Shown: positions 1 to 12,345 of the stretch, one piece after another
Layout: the number at the start of each line of letters is the position of its first letter
Position numbering within the stretch: position 1 is the first letter of the stretch
Assembly: GCF_000471905.2 (NCBI RefSeq)
Contig: NW_006499617.1
Location: 4,745,607 to 4,809,606, forward strand
Source of the DNA: Amborella trichopoda
Taxonomy: Eukaryota; Streptophyta; Magnoliopsida; Amborellales; Amborellaceae
Reading direction: 5' to 3'
Length of the DNA stretch: 64,000 nt
The notes under the pieces: generated by a model
What the model was told of the DNA's origin: nothing
Database searches by the model: none
The model's input: only the letters and a program-made list of their open reading frames with translations
Position numbers and translations under genes: made by a program

Positions 1-734
1 AGATATGCTAGAAATTTATAATTTCACATAAATTCAATTGATGAAGTTACAAAATCCAACTAACAATGGATGATGCAACAATATATGCTTCTATATTTTT
101 TTAATATTGATGTTGAAAAATGTTGTTTTAATGTTGAAAAACCCTTTAATAAGGTTTAGAATTGGATTTCAAAGTATATTTTTTTGTAGCATGATGTTCC
201 CAGTTTTTTGAAGGGTTGTGAGTCAAGGTAGTAAGAGAGAGCACCTCATTTACTCAGTAACTTGGTTATCGAATCCAAGGTATGGGTCAAGGTGTGGAGT
301 GTTGCTTCAAATGGCCAAGTCGCATATTTTAAAAAATATGGCCAAGTTGATTTTCAAATGGCCAAATCGCTTTTAAAATGGCCAAACTTTATTTACTCCG
401 CAACCTTTTGAGTTAGGTTTTAACATGGAAAAAAAAAATTTATATAAGATGGGAACTTTAAGATGTAGAATTAAGATGCATATTAATAAAAAAAACGTTA
501 ATTTTTTATCCATTTCGGCATGTGGAAACATGAGAGATGAGTAAAACACATTTTAGTTTCTACCTGTTTTCTTCATAGAGGCTAATAAACAGATTTAAGG
601 AGTATGGAAGCGCAAAAAATGATAGATAGCTTGTAACAAATAAAAAACAAATTAGAATAAAATGTCACAACTAAACAAGAAGTTGGGAACTAAGACAACA
701 GTAACATGCACCAAAATAACCTTAAAAAGAAATA
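1..734. other. AT-rich intergenic DNA
   Basis: No open frame here resembles a protein I know. The phrase 'atggccaa' plus variants recurs around 312-380, a local low-complexity pattern. I see no RNA gene and no clear transposon end. Confidence 0.5.
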
Positions 735-1010
735 AAAAATTTTCTCATATTCATCACAAAAAAAAATATTTTTATAAAAAAAAAATATATAACACTAAAA
801 CCAATCCAACAAGTTCACCAAAAATATATAACATTCAAAAGAAGGAAATATTTTTTTCTCATATCCATAAAAAAAAGACACTTTTGTAAAAAACCATAAA
901 TAACATAAAAAACGATCCAAAAGCTCACCAAAAATATATAATTTTTTTTTAAAAAAAGGAATATATTCTTTTTTTCTCATATTCATCACAAATAACATAT
1001 TTTTATAAAA
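735..1010. repeat. Imperfect A/T-rich tandem repeat, about three units
   Basis: A unit of about 110-120 bases recurs three times with small differences. Each copy has a 'tctcatat(t/c)cat' core, then an A-run, then 'tttttataaa' or 'cttttgtaaa', then 'aaaatatata'. Short reading frames on both strands here are by-products of the repeat (lysine-, isoleucine- and phenylalanine-rich) and are not genes. Confidence 0.6.
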
Positions 1011-2200
1011 TCAAAACGTAATTTTATTAAAAATCAAATTCTTTTTAAGAACCCTAAATTGACCCAAAGAACACATAAACTTTAGAGTCAAAATCAACCC
1101 CAAATCTTTCATTTTTTGAACAAATTGACATGGGGATACGATAGATACTTTCATTAAGATTCAAATGGCCCAAATTTCATAAAGATTCATTCACTATTGA
1201 GATCTTTATTAAAAAAATTGCGGATTTTCACTTCACGATATTTTAGGAAAAAAACGCCGTAAACAAAAATCAATATAAAAACATTTAATCAATAGTAAAT
1301 CAAAATAATCAATTTATTTGATACATGAGGCCTTTATGATAAAACTTCAGTGATAAAAATCGATCAATTGATCGATCAGAAATCAATTTGTTTGGATAAA
1401 AAACAGTTCTTCGAGCAGCAGTACTTCGGGCCCAAAAAAACCTAAAATCTTCATTGTTTTGGAAAATTTGAAATATGTGAACATTGAATCCTTCAACAAT
1501 TAATCAAAGCCCCCCATTTTTATGAAAATCTATGAGGTATTGAAGCTGCATTTGATGGAATGGTGGAAATTTCTAATTTTCAAACGACCGCATTTCAATC
1601 CGCCAAGGACTCTTTGTTTTTGGAATTTTGATTCAATAATCGACGATTTATAGAAACTTTCTAGTGTATAGCATCAATAGTTGGCCTAAAGAAACAAAAA
1701 ATGTACAAAAAGAAGAGGGCAAAATCTTGTTCTATGAAAAATAACGGGCATGTATCAAATAATGGCCGTTATTTGATGCGTTGAAAACACCGTTATATTG
1801 GACGTTAAAACAGTAAACCGGACCAATTAGGAAAAACCGGCCAATTTATATCAAAAACCGCCGGTTCCACCTCAAAACGGTTGGTTTTGGTGCTGATTTT
1901 TTTTGGAGAGTGTCATCTTATGAGGTGTGTCGTAAAACAAGCCCTAACAGGACTCGCCATCCCACCGGTAGTGATCTAATCGGCCGATTCCAGTTCTAAC
2001 CGGCCGTTTTTGCGAACATTGGGAGCCACATCATCAAATGCAATTCATGAGAGGCCGATAAGCATTACCATCTTTAGTACAATAAACCAGAATTAGATGG
2101 AGTCAACTTTCGAAAGGAATGATTATAAGGGGTATTAATGGGTTGGGTCCATATACCGTTTGACTTGACTAGGTCCTGCCTAGACATATTTGATTTGAAA
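1011..2200. other. Intergenic DNA with a CCGG-rich, hAT-like patch
   Basis: No gene is recognisable. From about 1795 to 2021 the sequence becomes rich in CCGG and AACCGG motifs (for example 'ccggccaatttat' and 'ctaaccggccgttt') and ends in 'gcgaacattg'. That resembles the right end of the hAT-like element at 51401-51898. I could not find a matching left end or TSD, so the element assignment is only suggestive. Confidence 0.35.
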
Positions 2201-2219
2201 ATTTATTTCATGCGGGTTA

Positions 2220-2500
2220 GACTGTATTTCTACAGTATGCAGCCCAAAAAAGTATAAAGCATCCATCTTTAAGATGGATACAAGTAGGTGTTTCATCTAA
2301 AAGAAATACAAGCTAACAGTTCAAATGTTTTTTTACTAGAATTATTATTTTTATTTATTTTTCTATATTCATGATCTCTATGTTAGAGATTACATGTCTT
2401 TAAAAATTAAGTCTTAAAATCCATCTCAAAAATAGATTTATTAAGAGGTCATCCATCGTAAAAGCAATTTCTGCATATGTGGGCTTGGCCGCATAGAAAT
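2220..2500. repeat. Dispersed repeat, copy 1 (partner at 21680-21910)
   Basis: The stretch 'tattcatgatctc(t/c)atgttag' and its surroundings (T-rich left part, 'catgtctttaaaaattaa', 'aagagg', 'atatgtgggyttggcc') are shared with 21680-21910 in the same order and orientation. Length and lack of coding content suit a non-autonomous transposon. Terminal repeats and TSD are not convincing. A 22-base direct repeat ('catccatcgtaaaagcaatt') lies at its right edge (about 2449) and again at about 2538. Confidence 0.55.
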
Positions 2501-5500
2501 AGGGTCCATTTGATTTTGACTCTTGTTGAGTTTAGGCCATCCATCGTAAAAGCAATTTTTGGACGCAAGAATGAGCATCAAAGATCATAAATTTGAGAGG
2601 GAATGCAATGAGGGCGGTGATCATATGAGCTAGGATCTTTCAAAAACTTTTAGGGGCAATTTGGAAAATAGATGCTGCAAAAATAAGTTGAAATTTCTAC
2701 TCTTGATTTTTTGATGTTGGGAATTTTGATACTGGGTAAAAAGTAAATAATGTGTTTGACAAGTTGTCTCGAAAATTTTGCAATATGCTCGGTTGGACTT
2801 GGAATTTTGCAAACCTGGGGATCTAGAAATCAGTCAATTTTAACCATTCATTATAGTTTTGATGTGAGGATGATAATTGTTTAAAGAATGAAATTTCAAT
2901 TCCACATCTCATTCACATTAAGTCTAACAAAATGGAAGGTATAGACCATATATATTTTATTTATAGTTCATGTCTCTCAATCTCTCTCTGTCATCCTCAC
3001 ACACTCTCTCTGTCATCATCTCCTTTTACAAATGGGGCCGGGTAACAAATAAGCAGCTTAGGAACTCGAATGGGTCTGACCATAAGCACAGGCAAGGAAA
3101 AATGCCATTCAAACCAATAAGCAACTAAAACCGAAAACAAGAAGAAAACAAGGAGCAAAAAATAGGGTACAATATATATATTTAGAAAAGAAAAAAGTAA
3201 AAAGGAAAAGAACAGGGCAACCAATCTATGACACCCATGCCTAGCTAATATTAGCCCAACTTCACACATGAATTGGTAAAGTTGGGATAAGGAGAATCTC
3301 AAGTCCGAACCCCTTCGCTTGAACTCACAGTACCCCATTTTATGGGGTACCAAAATTTCTTATTCTATTTTTCACCATAGTACTTCACGTTGACAAACAA
3401 AGAAGTGGTACTATAAATTAGAACTTTTCGACTTCTTTAGTCGAAACTTCTAGTTGCTAAACAGACCCCTTAGACTCTTGGCCCTATTGGGCTTATCCAC
3501 TTAGAGCCCTTTCACATGAATGTAGATATGCATTGCGGAACCGGGAAATATGGAGTACAAATATGCTAAAGTCGATGTGTGTATATGAATGGAAAAACAT
3601 ATAATAAAGCATATAAATAAATAAATCTTACTGGTACCGAGATATACGTGATTCACCTTTTCAGGCTACATCAACAGAAAAAAGAGACGAATCCAATATT
3701 AACTCGAGGTTACAATAATCTTCTAAGAAACCAACTTTTTTGGAACCGATTTCGATTTCATCTAGAGATTTTTCTCTCTAGGATTTCCCTCTCTGATCTG
3801 AAAGACTTCTTTTCTTTCTAGAGGCTTTTTCTCTCTAAAAGAAAATGTTCTCTCATTTTTCTTCCATTCTCCCTCTTTTTTCTCTAAAATGAAGGGTAAC
3901 TCTATCTTCTTCTTCTTTTTTCAGAGAATGATAACTTTCTCGCTCGCTTTTTCTTCTCTCTAAGAGAATGGCATTTTTCTTTATATTTTTGTTTTCTTCT
4001 TCTCTAAAAGATAAGGCTTCCCGTATCTCTGATACATCAAGAAGAATCTGCCCAAAGAATGGCTTTGGTCAAACCAACCAGAAACCCCTAATAGCCTCTC
4101 ACGTATTTCTTTTTATGTATGGGCCAAAGGATAACAATCAAGTCTACCCCATAACCTCTTAAAAATACGCTCCATCTCAATCTCTTTTTTTAAAAAAGAT
4201 AAGAGGAATATATTCTCGTACCAAAATCATATGTTAGATCTTATTTGTGTGGAATGATTACTTGGTCAACAAGTCACCTGCGAAAGGGGAAGCCAGCTGA
4301 GGCCGTTAAGTGTGAGATTTGATATTGTTCTTGCATCTTCATAACTCAGAGTTTAGTTTGCAAATCAATCAGTTTATCTTGGAGTTGAGGAGGGTGAGGT
4401 TCAGAAGAGATTGTGGGCCAAGCCACCAAGGTACGTAATAAAATATTATGTGTATTCGTTATGATCTAGTGTTATAGTGTATTTGATCGTTGTTTTTTGG
4501 CCTTCACTAATTGATATTTTATTTTCTGGTATGTACAATAGTACATGGAAGTCTTCAACGCTTAAATTGATAATTTTCATTGCTAATAGAGAAAGTATAC
4601 ACTCTATATGTGTCTGAAAAAGGCATCTTCCTAAATATGAAAAGAGAGTATCCACTTTTTCTCTTAAAAATACGTGTACCTAGCTTTGGTCCTTCTTTAT
4701 GCTATCATATTTTATGTATGGAAAATACTAAAATATTTGGGAAGAAAAATATGTATAGAAAATACTAAAATATTTGGGAAGAAAAAAATTATTGAACATG
4801 TTAAAGCTTATTACACAAAAAATTATTTGATACTTCTACTCTGCTAACTCAATATACCTTTTTTTTTTGTTACAAAAAATGGCAGCAACTATGTCAGGTT
4901 TGAGCAGGTTTAAGCTAGGGAGTAACACTTCTGCAAAGAGGACTAAGTTCTTTTCACACTTGCATATGTTATATTTTGAAAATATTTCCCTTTGCATCAA
5001 CAAATAGATATTCAACATTTGTAGCTATTATTTTTTGGATTTGGTTGTGTATAAATGTATCTAACGAGCTCATATTCATTTTTTGGATTAAGATTTAACT
5101 CGCTTGAAGGTGCATCAAAATTTTTCTATTGTTTTGCTATTCTTCTTTGTCTAATCATGATTGAGGACAGTCTTGGATGGGCGTCTTCACCTTAACATTT
5201 GATCCAAAGATATGTCTTCTTTTCTTTTATAGTTATGTAGCTGGTTGATTTTTTATTTTCTATTGTTTCTTGCAAATGAAATTGATAGGATCCCCCACCT
5301 TACAATGTTTTATTGAAAATTTCTTATTGTGTGTGTGTACTCGCTTTCTTGCATTTACTATTTTGTATTGCACAACTTTTGTTTTAAACTTGATCACTAT
5401 GATATCATCTCCTTATCCTCCAAGTGGCTTGCTTTGATTAGTGACATCAGGTCCTCCAAGAAACAGGAAAGGCAGGGCCGATATTCACAAAATGCCCAAC

Positions 5501-5824
5501 TTATCCCAAATCATTTCAAGGAATGAGTATGAAATCATTGAGTGGTTTCATATTGGACCAAATATTTAAGAAGCAATGTGAAAGGATTAAATAAGATGAT
5601 GGAGATTTGGTGGTCCACTATGTTGCAAGGTACCCCACAAACCCATAACCATAGGAGACACCGCGTAAGTAATAATAATAAAATTAAAGTGAGACCATTT
5701 ATGAATGGGTGAGGTTGGTTATAGGGTTGCAACATTAAACAGGTACCTCTCCAACTTTTGTCATAAGATGTAATTTTGGTGTTGAATGTTTTAAGATGGC
5801 CCAAGAATCTATTTTCATATCTAA
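2501..5824. other. Intergenic DNA, no recognisable gene
   Basis: Contains a CT-rich stretch with a short tandem ('cactctctctgtcatc', 2975-3020), CT/TTTCT-rich pyrimidine tracts at 3770-3970, and small unsupported open frames. An open frame on the minus strand at 2997-3353 encodes a hydrophobic run but shows no known family. The frame at 3968-4162 lies within the pyrimidine tract and is probably spurious. Confidence 0.5.
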
Positions 5825-6084
5825 TTATAAAATTTTAAATTTCAAAAAATAGTTCAAATCGAGCAGATCTATAAATACGTGAAAATCCTGAAAATGGATG
5901 GTTCAGATAATGTTTTGCGAAGTGTACTATTTTTTAGACTTGAAATCTTATTTTTTTTCCAAGTCCATACATTTTGATGATCACTTAAGTTGTTTTTCAA
6001 CATCAAAATAGCCCTTTCCGATAGATTTTTAATATGCACCTTAATTCTACGATTTAAGGTTCCAACCTTATTTAAACTTTTTCC
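5825..6084. mobile_element. Diverged, left-truncated relative of the GGGTG Mutator-type MITE family
   Basis: The order of landmarks matches the right three quarters of the MITEs at 7750, 19303 and 24776: 'agatctataaa', 'gtgaaaatc(c)tgaaaat(g)gatgg', 'acttgaaatc', 'tccatacattttgatg', and a terminal 'aaactttttcc'. The left inverted-repeat arm is missing or unrecognisable. Identity is clearly lower than among the three full copies, so this is either an old copy or a sister family. Confidence 0.5.
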
Positions 6085-6599
6085 TTTTGATTTGATGTAA
6101 GACTTGCAAAAGCACGAGATCATAGCGGAAGGCTTGTAGCAGTCTCAAGCTAAAACTAGGGCCTAAGCTACAAAATGTGTCCTAAGGGCTGGGCCTGGGC
6201 AAGTCAAGTCGGGTACATATTGCTTATTTCTTTTATTTTTTTCTCTTGTCATTAAAAAAAGAATACTTAGGAAACTAGGGCCAGTCTAGTTGCTAGCCCT
6301 ACGACGCTTGACTAAAGTCAGCAGGTTTCGGAATTACAATATATTGGCAAACAAAAGATATCGACAATAATTTGGTTTGTTCTGAACAGTCAAAGGCAAA
6401 AAATTGGGTAAAAAAATGTTGATTTTCAAAAAGAATGAAAGTTAAAGAATTATTAACATTTCAGATTTGGCTAAAAACAAAAAAGAAAAATTTGGATATG
6501 TAGACGACACAAGATAGATTATGATTTGTATTTATTGTATCGATACATTAAAACTATTGAACAATAGCTTTTTTTTGCTATCTAGTATCATTTTTGTAA

Positions 6600-7071
6600 G
6601 GAAAATGCAGGGGTTAGGCCACTAGCTCATATGAACATATGAGTCCAACGGCCCAGATTGAATTTGGGTCGATCTGAAGATCACGGATGTCCGGTAGTGT
6701 TTGAATTTTATTTTATTTTTGTACAAATCCAAATCACTTGAAATTTTAGTTGTGTGTTCTTAAAAAATAGGTGAATCTTCAAAAAATATCAAAAAAAAAA
6801 AATTACGTGAAATAAATTGCCAAAATACCCCCAAAAAATTTCAGGGGGTATTATTATCATTTTTATTTTCACTAATATTTTTTTATATTTTTATTAAGTG
6901 CGCCTTAATGAAAAGAACATAAATATAAAATTTCAAGGGATTTTGATTTGTAAAAAAAAACAAAATTCAAGCACGATCAGATATCTGTGATCGTCAAATC
7001 GGCTCAGATGCAATCTGGGCCGTTGGGCTCATATGTTCATATGAGCTAGTGGGCTAATCCCAGCTTTTTCC
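6600..7071. mobile_element. MITE with long terminal inverted repeats (family 2, copy 1)
   Basis: The left arm begins GGAAAATGCAGGGGTTAGGCC and the inverted right arm reads GGAAAAAGCTGGGATTAGCCC. The inverted similarity continues inward for well over 100 bases, including 'agctcatatgaacatatgag' and the 'gatcacggatgtcc' region. The element is 472 bp and is flanked by 9-bp near-duplicates, TTTTTGTAA (6591-6599) and TTTATGTAA (7072-7080). A 9-bp TSD with a G-starting terminus fits Mutator-type elements. It has no coding capacity. A second copy lies at 46419-46881. Confidence 0.8.
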
Positions 7072-7550
7072 TTTATGTAATAGTTGACAATTTTTGTCTA
7101 AATTTTCAATAAGTAAAACGGCTATTTTGTTGTCTCGACATAAAACATATGATAGATTTACTGAGACCATATAATAAAACAATGGCAGCAATATTTTTTT
7201 TTTCTTGAAAGAAACAACAACAATATTAAACATAAAGACTACATTAATAAATAACAAGAACTATAAACCAAGGGATAGACTTATTGTTAGAAAAAGGAAA
7301 AGACAAAAAAAAAGCCCCAGTTTTGGATTGTAGTTAACTAAAACATCAAAACGCCAAAAGTGTGAAATAATGGTTCATGACAAAATATTGTATTGTATAT
7401 ACCAATGAAATAGTAAAAATTTGAAAATGTGAACATAATCAACCTTTTATATGTAGAAGGGAAGCAACAAATACTAACACAAATCTAAATATTTGAATAT
7501 CACCTTGGATTCCTAGTTGTCTAAATTTTTAGTCGTCAATAAATCAATCT

Positions 7551-7569
7551 TTCTCTCTCTCTCTCTCTC
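7551..7569. repeat. (TC)n microsatellite
   Basis: A simple TC dinucleotide run within AT-rich intergenic DNA. Confidence 0.85.
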
Positions 7570-7749
7570 AAAATATTCTAAGTTAGATTTAGAGAAAAAG
7601 AAGAAGATTCTTCATTAGGTTACTCTTTCTCTCACTCTACCTCTAATTTTTAAGATTTATGGTTTTTTGATATATTACCTCTAATTTTTAAGATTTATAA
7701 TTTTTTGATAGATTATCATTTAGGGGAATATGATACTTGTATTTTTTAA

Positions 7750-8130
7750 GGGTGTGGTTTGTATTGAGCCTATGCTCTAAACAATCAAATTAGAGCCTAC
7801 CTTCAAATAGTATCGAGAAATGTAGTTTCAATACTGAAAATATTTGTGAAAGTCTTAAAATATATTTTCAACTTTACTTATAAAGTTTAAAGCTTCAAAA
7901 ATAGTGTAGATCGATAGATCTTATGAAAACTTGAAAATCTTGAAAATTGATGGTCCAAAAATACGTTATAAAATACACTATTTCCAAAACTTGAAATCCA
8001 CTTTTTTTTCATGTCCATGCATCTTGATGTCGAGATATATTTGGGCATCAAAACCGCATCTTCTAGTGAAATTTTTGAGGTAGGCTCAAATTTGATTGTT
8101 TAGGGCTTCGGATTTATATAAACTTTTTCT
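7750..8130. mobile_element. Mutator-type MITE (GGGTG family), copy 1
   Basis: It starts GGGTGTGGTTTGTATTGAGCC. The inverted right end carries the matching 'ccctaaacaatcaaatttgagcctacct' arm in reverse complement. About 381 bp and non-coding. The flanks (attttttaa on the left, atcttttta on the right) look like a decayed 9-10-bp TSD. The same element occurs at 19303-19672 with a perfect TSD and at 24776-26249 with a nested insertion. Confidence 0.75.
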
Positions 8131-9488
8131 ATCTTTTTAATACACTTATTTTCCAGTTTAGATCACTCAAAAGTAGTCCAATACAATATAATTGTCTTTA
8201 AAAGAAATAAAAAAATAAACAAATCTAGGATCTAAAACTTGATGGCAGTAAAACATTTCTTTTATTAACCAAAGAAAATCACAATGCTATGCTTGGGAAT
8301 AATAAAAAAACATAAGAAGTAATATGACAAGAAACAAGAAAGATAATCAAAGGTTATTTCAATCGGGCTTATTACACTCCACACCGAGTCACCACCTTGT
8401 AAAGATGTGGGATCAATGGTCAACCTTCAATCTCAATATTGAGAAAGTAATTAGACCAAACCCTCCAATAGAACAAAAACTCCATTAAAAAACTTAGATC
8501 TCAAACTAAAGCTTAACCTCTTGATAACCTAGTTGAGAGATAGCATCTCATTAGTACACCCTAATACTTACGCCATAAAATAGCAAGATGGGGGAGAGAG
8601 AGATCTTTCTACATGTGGGGTGTGCCCCCTTATATTAGCTATGTGAGAGAGAGAGTCGAGATGTGGGGCATGGCCCCTCTTATGATCTAGATTACATAAG
8701 TCCAAACTTTCAGTTTGTTTATCAAAAGATAAAATAATATCAATCCATTTGGTGTTCATCAAAAGACAATAATATGAATCAATTTGGTTAATTGAGAAAT
8801 TTATCTCTTCCTCTTCCTCTCGTTTTTGCTAGAGAGAGAAAGTGATAGAGAGGGTTAAGGCTAGAGAGAGAAAGTGATGGAGAGGCTTAAGATTCCCAGC
8901 GGTTGACGAATGAAAGGTTAGAGAGAGAACGAGATTCGAGAGAGAGAGAGGGAAGGAGAGAGAATAGCACGAGAGAGATGAGAGATAGTGGTACGAGGGA
9001 GAGAGAAAAAATACAACATGCGAGATAGGCAGGATGGGTAAGGGAAAGGCAACGGATGAGAGCTAATTCCCAAGTTTGTTCTTAAATCTGTGATATTTTG
9101 ATTGGTATTATCCTAGCCGTTCTTTTAGATTCGATGACTGGAAAATAGTAATCACGTATTTTTTTATGTGGGTGGGGTCACATAGAAACATTCCCCGTAA
9201 AAATAAACCGAGATTTTTTGAAAAAAATGTGTTTTAATTAGAGACTTACTAACTATGGCTTTGACTTTTGAGAGAGAGAGGGAGAGAGAGAAAGAGAGAG
9301 AGAGAGAGAGCAATGAGTCGGCCTAAGAGAGCTTGTCAAAGAGGTAGTAAAGTAGGTCAGCTTGGATGCATTCAAAGTTCACAAAATGCATATAGAGTGA
9401 TGGGAAAAATTATGCAAAAATTCTCTATGTTTTTTGAAACTTAAAAAATATCTCATTTGTTTCAATTTTATGTTTATATTTTTTTTTA
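8131..9488. other. Intergenic DNA, strongly GA-rich in its right half
   Basis: No gene is recognised. From about 8590 the plus strand is crowded with 'gagagag' blocks, including a nearly pure (GA)n run at 9270-9310. A short direct repeat ('gctagagagagaaagtgat(a/g)gagag') occurs at 8829 and 8862. Polypurine tracts of this kind are common near plant promoters and in expanded satellites; nothing shows which applies. Confidence 0.5.
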
Positions 9489-10959
9489 GAGCAAATTATG
9501 TACAAACACTATTTGGGGGGTCAATTACATAATGGGCACTCATTTGCTCGAAATTACGAGCACCATCTCGCCTCCCACTGTGTTTTTTTATTTTATTTTT
9601 TTTCTAAGTTGGCCTCCTATCCGGGAATCCAAATACCGGACATGAGGATGGCTACTTTTTTAAAAATAATAAAAGAGTTATTCGGCGTTTGAATTACTGG
9701 ACAGCTCTCTAGGGGATTCCTCATATGGGGCAAAACCAGAGAAGAAGAAGGTTTCTTAGAGAGAGAGAAATAGAGAGGTTAGTACTTGGGAGAGGGAGAA
9801 GTGAGGCGAGAAAAATAGGGTAATCATAGCATAGAAAAGCATGAGAGAGAGGGAAACATGTAGAGAAAGAAAGAGGTTGGAGCTTGAGAGAGGAGTTTTA
9901 AAGAGAGAAGGGAGTTTTTTTATAGGTGGGGTACACCTTTCTTATTGCCCTCTTTGTGTGACTATGGAATACCAATTTCAGAGGGAACGTTCCAGAGAAA
10001 GAGGAAGGTGTTTCAAATAGAAAGGGTTTTTGAAGGTGAGAGAAAGTTTCATCTCCTTGTCCAACCAGTCCATTTAAGAAATCAACATCTATTAATGAAT
10101 TAAATCTCACTGTGAACTAAGACAAAGAGGGTGTTTTAGAGAGAGAAAAGGAAGAGTTTTTACAGGTTATTTCTTTTTGGCCAAGTGATTTTCAGATGAT
10201 ATTTTAGAGAGAAGCAAGGTTTTACTTAGGGGACACCAAGTGCCTTTGGGACATCAACCCCATCTAAAGACACATGATTTTAGAGAGAGAAAAAGGTTTT
10301 CCTTTTTTTAGTAAGTGAGAAGCTCCTCCTCTTGTCCTATCAAGTGGTTTCTACTAATCAATCATCATTCTAAAGAGAAAAAGTGGGTTTTTCACAGGTG
10401 GGAAGCGCCTCCTCATATTAGAGGGAGGGCCTTTTAGAGAGAGAGAGAGAGAGATGGCCTTTTAGAGAGGGGATTTTTTTTCAGTCTATAAGAAATCCCT
10501 AAATCTCCAACTTTCTCTCTCCATGGCCTGTACCTACTCTCTCACAACCTAACCAACCCAAGGCTCACACCCAAATGAACCCACACCTCTCCATAGCCCA
10601 TCACTACCAACTCAAGGCTCGCACCAAGCTCTTTTCTCTAGCCAAACTTCTCTGAAAAACCAGTCCCTCACCTCTCTAGAAAAGAGCGAGAGAAGAGAAG
10701 AGAAAGAGCTAAAGAGAAGCGAAATGTAACAAGAAATGGGGCTCGTAGGTTTTGGAAAGCTAAACAGCTATCCGGTATTTTAAACACTGGACAACAAATT
10801 CACCCAAGTTTAAACGGATGCCCCATATTTGCATTCCTCGACAAGGACGGTCAACTTAGGAAAAAAAATTGCCGAGGGAGGGGGTGCTCGTAATTTTGAG
10901 AAAATGAGTGCTCATTTGGTAATTGACCCATCCCAATAGTGTCTGTACGTGATTTTCTC
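9489..10959. mobile_element. Long-terminal-inverted-repeat Mutator-like element, non-autonomous
   Basis: Arms of about 200 bp at each end are inverted copies. The left starts GAGCAAATTATGTACAAACA and the right, read inward, GAGAAAATCACGTACAGACA. Both continue through 'gggtcaattac', 'gcactcattt', 'aaattacgagcacc' and 'ctaagttg(g/a)cc'. Flanks TTTTTTTTA (9480-9488) and TTCTTTTTA (10960-10968) match at 8 of 9 bases, a Mutator-sized TSD, though the sequence is low-complexity. The interior (9720-10760) has no transposase frame; it is GA-rich and contains six or seven loose repeats of a 'ttttagagagaga..ggttttt..aggtggg' block. A captured host fragment (Pack-MULE) is possible but I recognise none. 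Confidence 0.7.
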
Positions 10960-11264
10960 TTCTTTTTAAAGGCACATGTTGTATTTCAACCTTTTTCTTA
11001 TTTTTACATCGGACTAGGCTCGAATTTTAATCTTCATACTTTTCACCGTTGCACTTATTTAAACAATGATAAAAAATTAAGCAAATAAAAATAAAATTAC
11101 CAAAATATCTGTACACATTCTAGGGCTAATTTGGTCATTTTATTTATTTAAAATTATTTTTATATTTTTTTAATTGCATTGTAATGAGAAGTATGGACCC
11201 CCAATAGTTGAATTTTTTTTTTGACAATGTTTTGGACTTTTATTGATTAAAAGCAAGTTACCTA

Positions 11265-12345
11265 GAGCTCAAACAATAATGAGATCATCTACAACAATTG
11301 TTTCAGACAAAGAAACCATATGCTTAACCAAACCATCCACAATATCATTTGCTTCCCGGTATAAATGATTAAAAGAGATCAAAATATTATGGCATAAATC
11401 AACAAAAGAGATCAAAAGATAAAAAATCATTAAAAAATCATGGGATAAATCAATAAAAGAGATCAAAAGACAAAAAATCATTAAAAAATCATGGCATAGA
11501 TCATGGCATAAATCAAAAAGGTCATGGCATAAAAAATGGCATAAATAAAAATTTCAAGAAGGCTTCGACATTTTATTGCATCAATTTATTACATTATGCG
11601 AATCACCTTGCACCACAAATACAACCCCTCGAAATTTTCCTTTGATACATCTCAACCCTTGCAATATACTTTGGAATTCCGCTTCATTCGAAGTTACAAT
11701 CCCACAAGGTCCTGCATAAGAAAGAACAACCACTCCACTTGCAAATCTTAGCAGTCCTTCTAAGACCTACTGGCCCCTGATTTCTAAAAGACCTACTATC
11801 AAAATTAAGCTTCAAGCAACCCTCTTGTGGTGGGCACCACCTTCCTTTGGTCTCAGCTTCCAAGATTTATTTAAAACCACATTTTTTAAATTCATTTAGA
11901 TGTTAACTTTTGAAATACCCCTTCTTTCTTTTGAAATTGAAAACCAACTCCATACTCCAAATAGAATAGCTTCATGTATCTCTGACATGCTTCGATGGTT
12001 TCCTTCAAAAGTTCTATTGTTTCTTTCCCTTCAAACTTCCCACAAAATATCTGCTAAAAAAAAAACCACTCATAACATGCGGCCATATTTATTTCAGCCT
12101 GGAGCATCTATTTGAAGCAATAAGTCCCCATAACTCCTAGCCAAAACCATATGAATGCCCAACTTACCAAAAGCCCATTACCAAATAGATGGAGTGAAAG
12201 AACAATGCACAAAAAAGTGCTCATAATTTTCCTCATCCTCCTTACAAATATTACATATGCTCACCATTACGCACCCCTTTTTTTTCAAATTGTCTACTAT
12301 TAAAGCTTTTCCTTGAAGAAGCACCCATAAAAAAGCTTGATCGTA
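11265..12345 (-). pseudogene. Decayed L1-type LINE remnant: zinc-binding and RNase H region
   Basis: Read on the minus strand, pieces of the usual C-terminal part of plant LINE ORF2 appear in order. Near 12335-12290 is a zf-RVT-like block (LLQGKALIVDNLKKKGV). Near 11860-11740 is the start of the RNase H domain (GCLKLNFDSRSFRNQGPVGL). Near 11350-11270 is its end (FNHLYREANDIVDGLVKHM). Stops and frameshifts lie between them. No reverse transcriptase core is visible, so the copy is 5'-truncated or eroded. A local tandem repeat (11375-11510) has expanded inside the RNase H region. It was probably never a host gene. Confidence 0.75.
11375..11510. repeat. Tandem repeat inside the LINE RNase H remnant
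   Basis: Units begin with 'gagatcaaaa' at 11375, 11408 and 11459, giving spacings of 33 and 51 bases. Both are multiples of three, so the minus-strand frame stays open across the array. The unit contains 'aaaaaatcattaaaaaatca' and 'ggcataaatcaa'. Confidence 0.75.

Noticed and set aside
2997-3353. 118-codon hydrophobic minus-strand frame
   Set aside because: It is bounded by CT repeats and T-rich text, with no family match or start context; probably chance.
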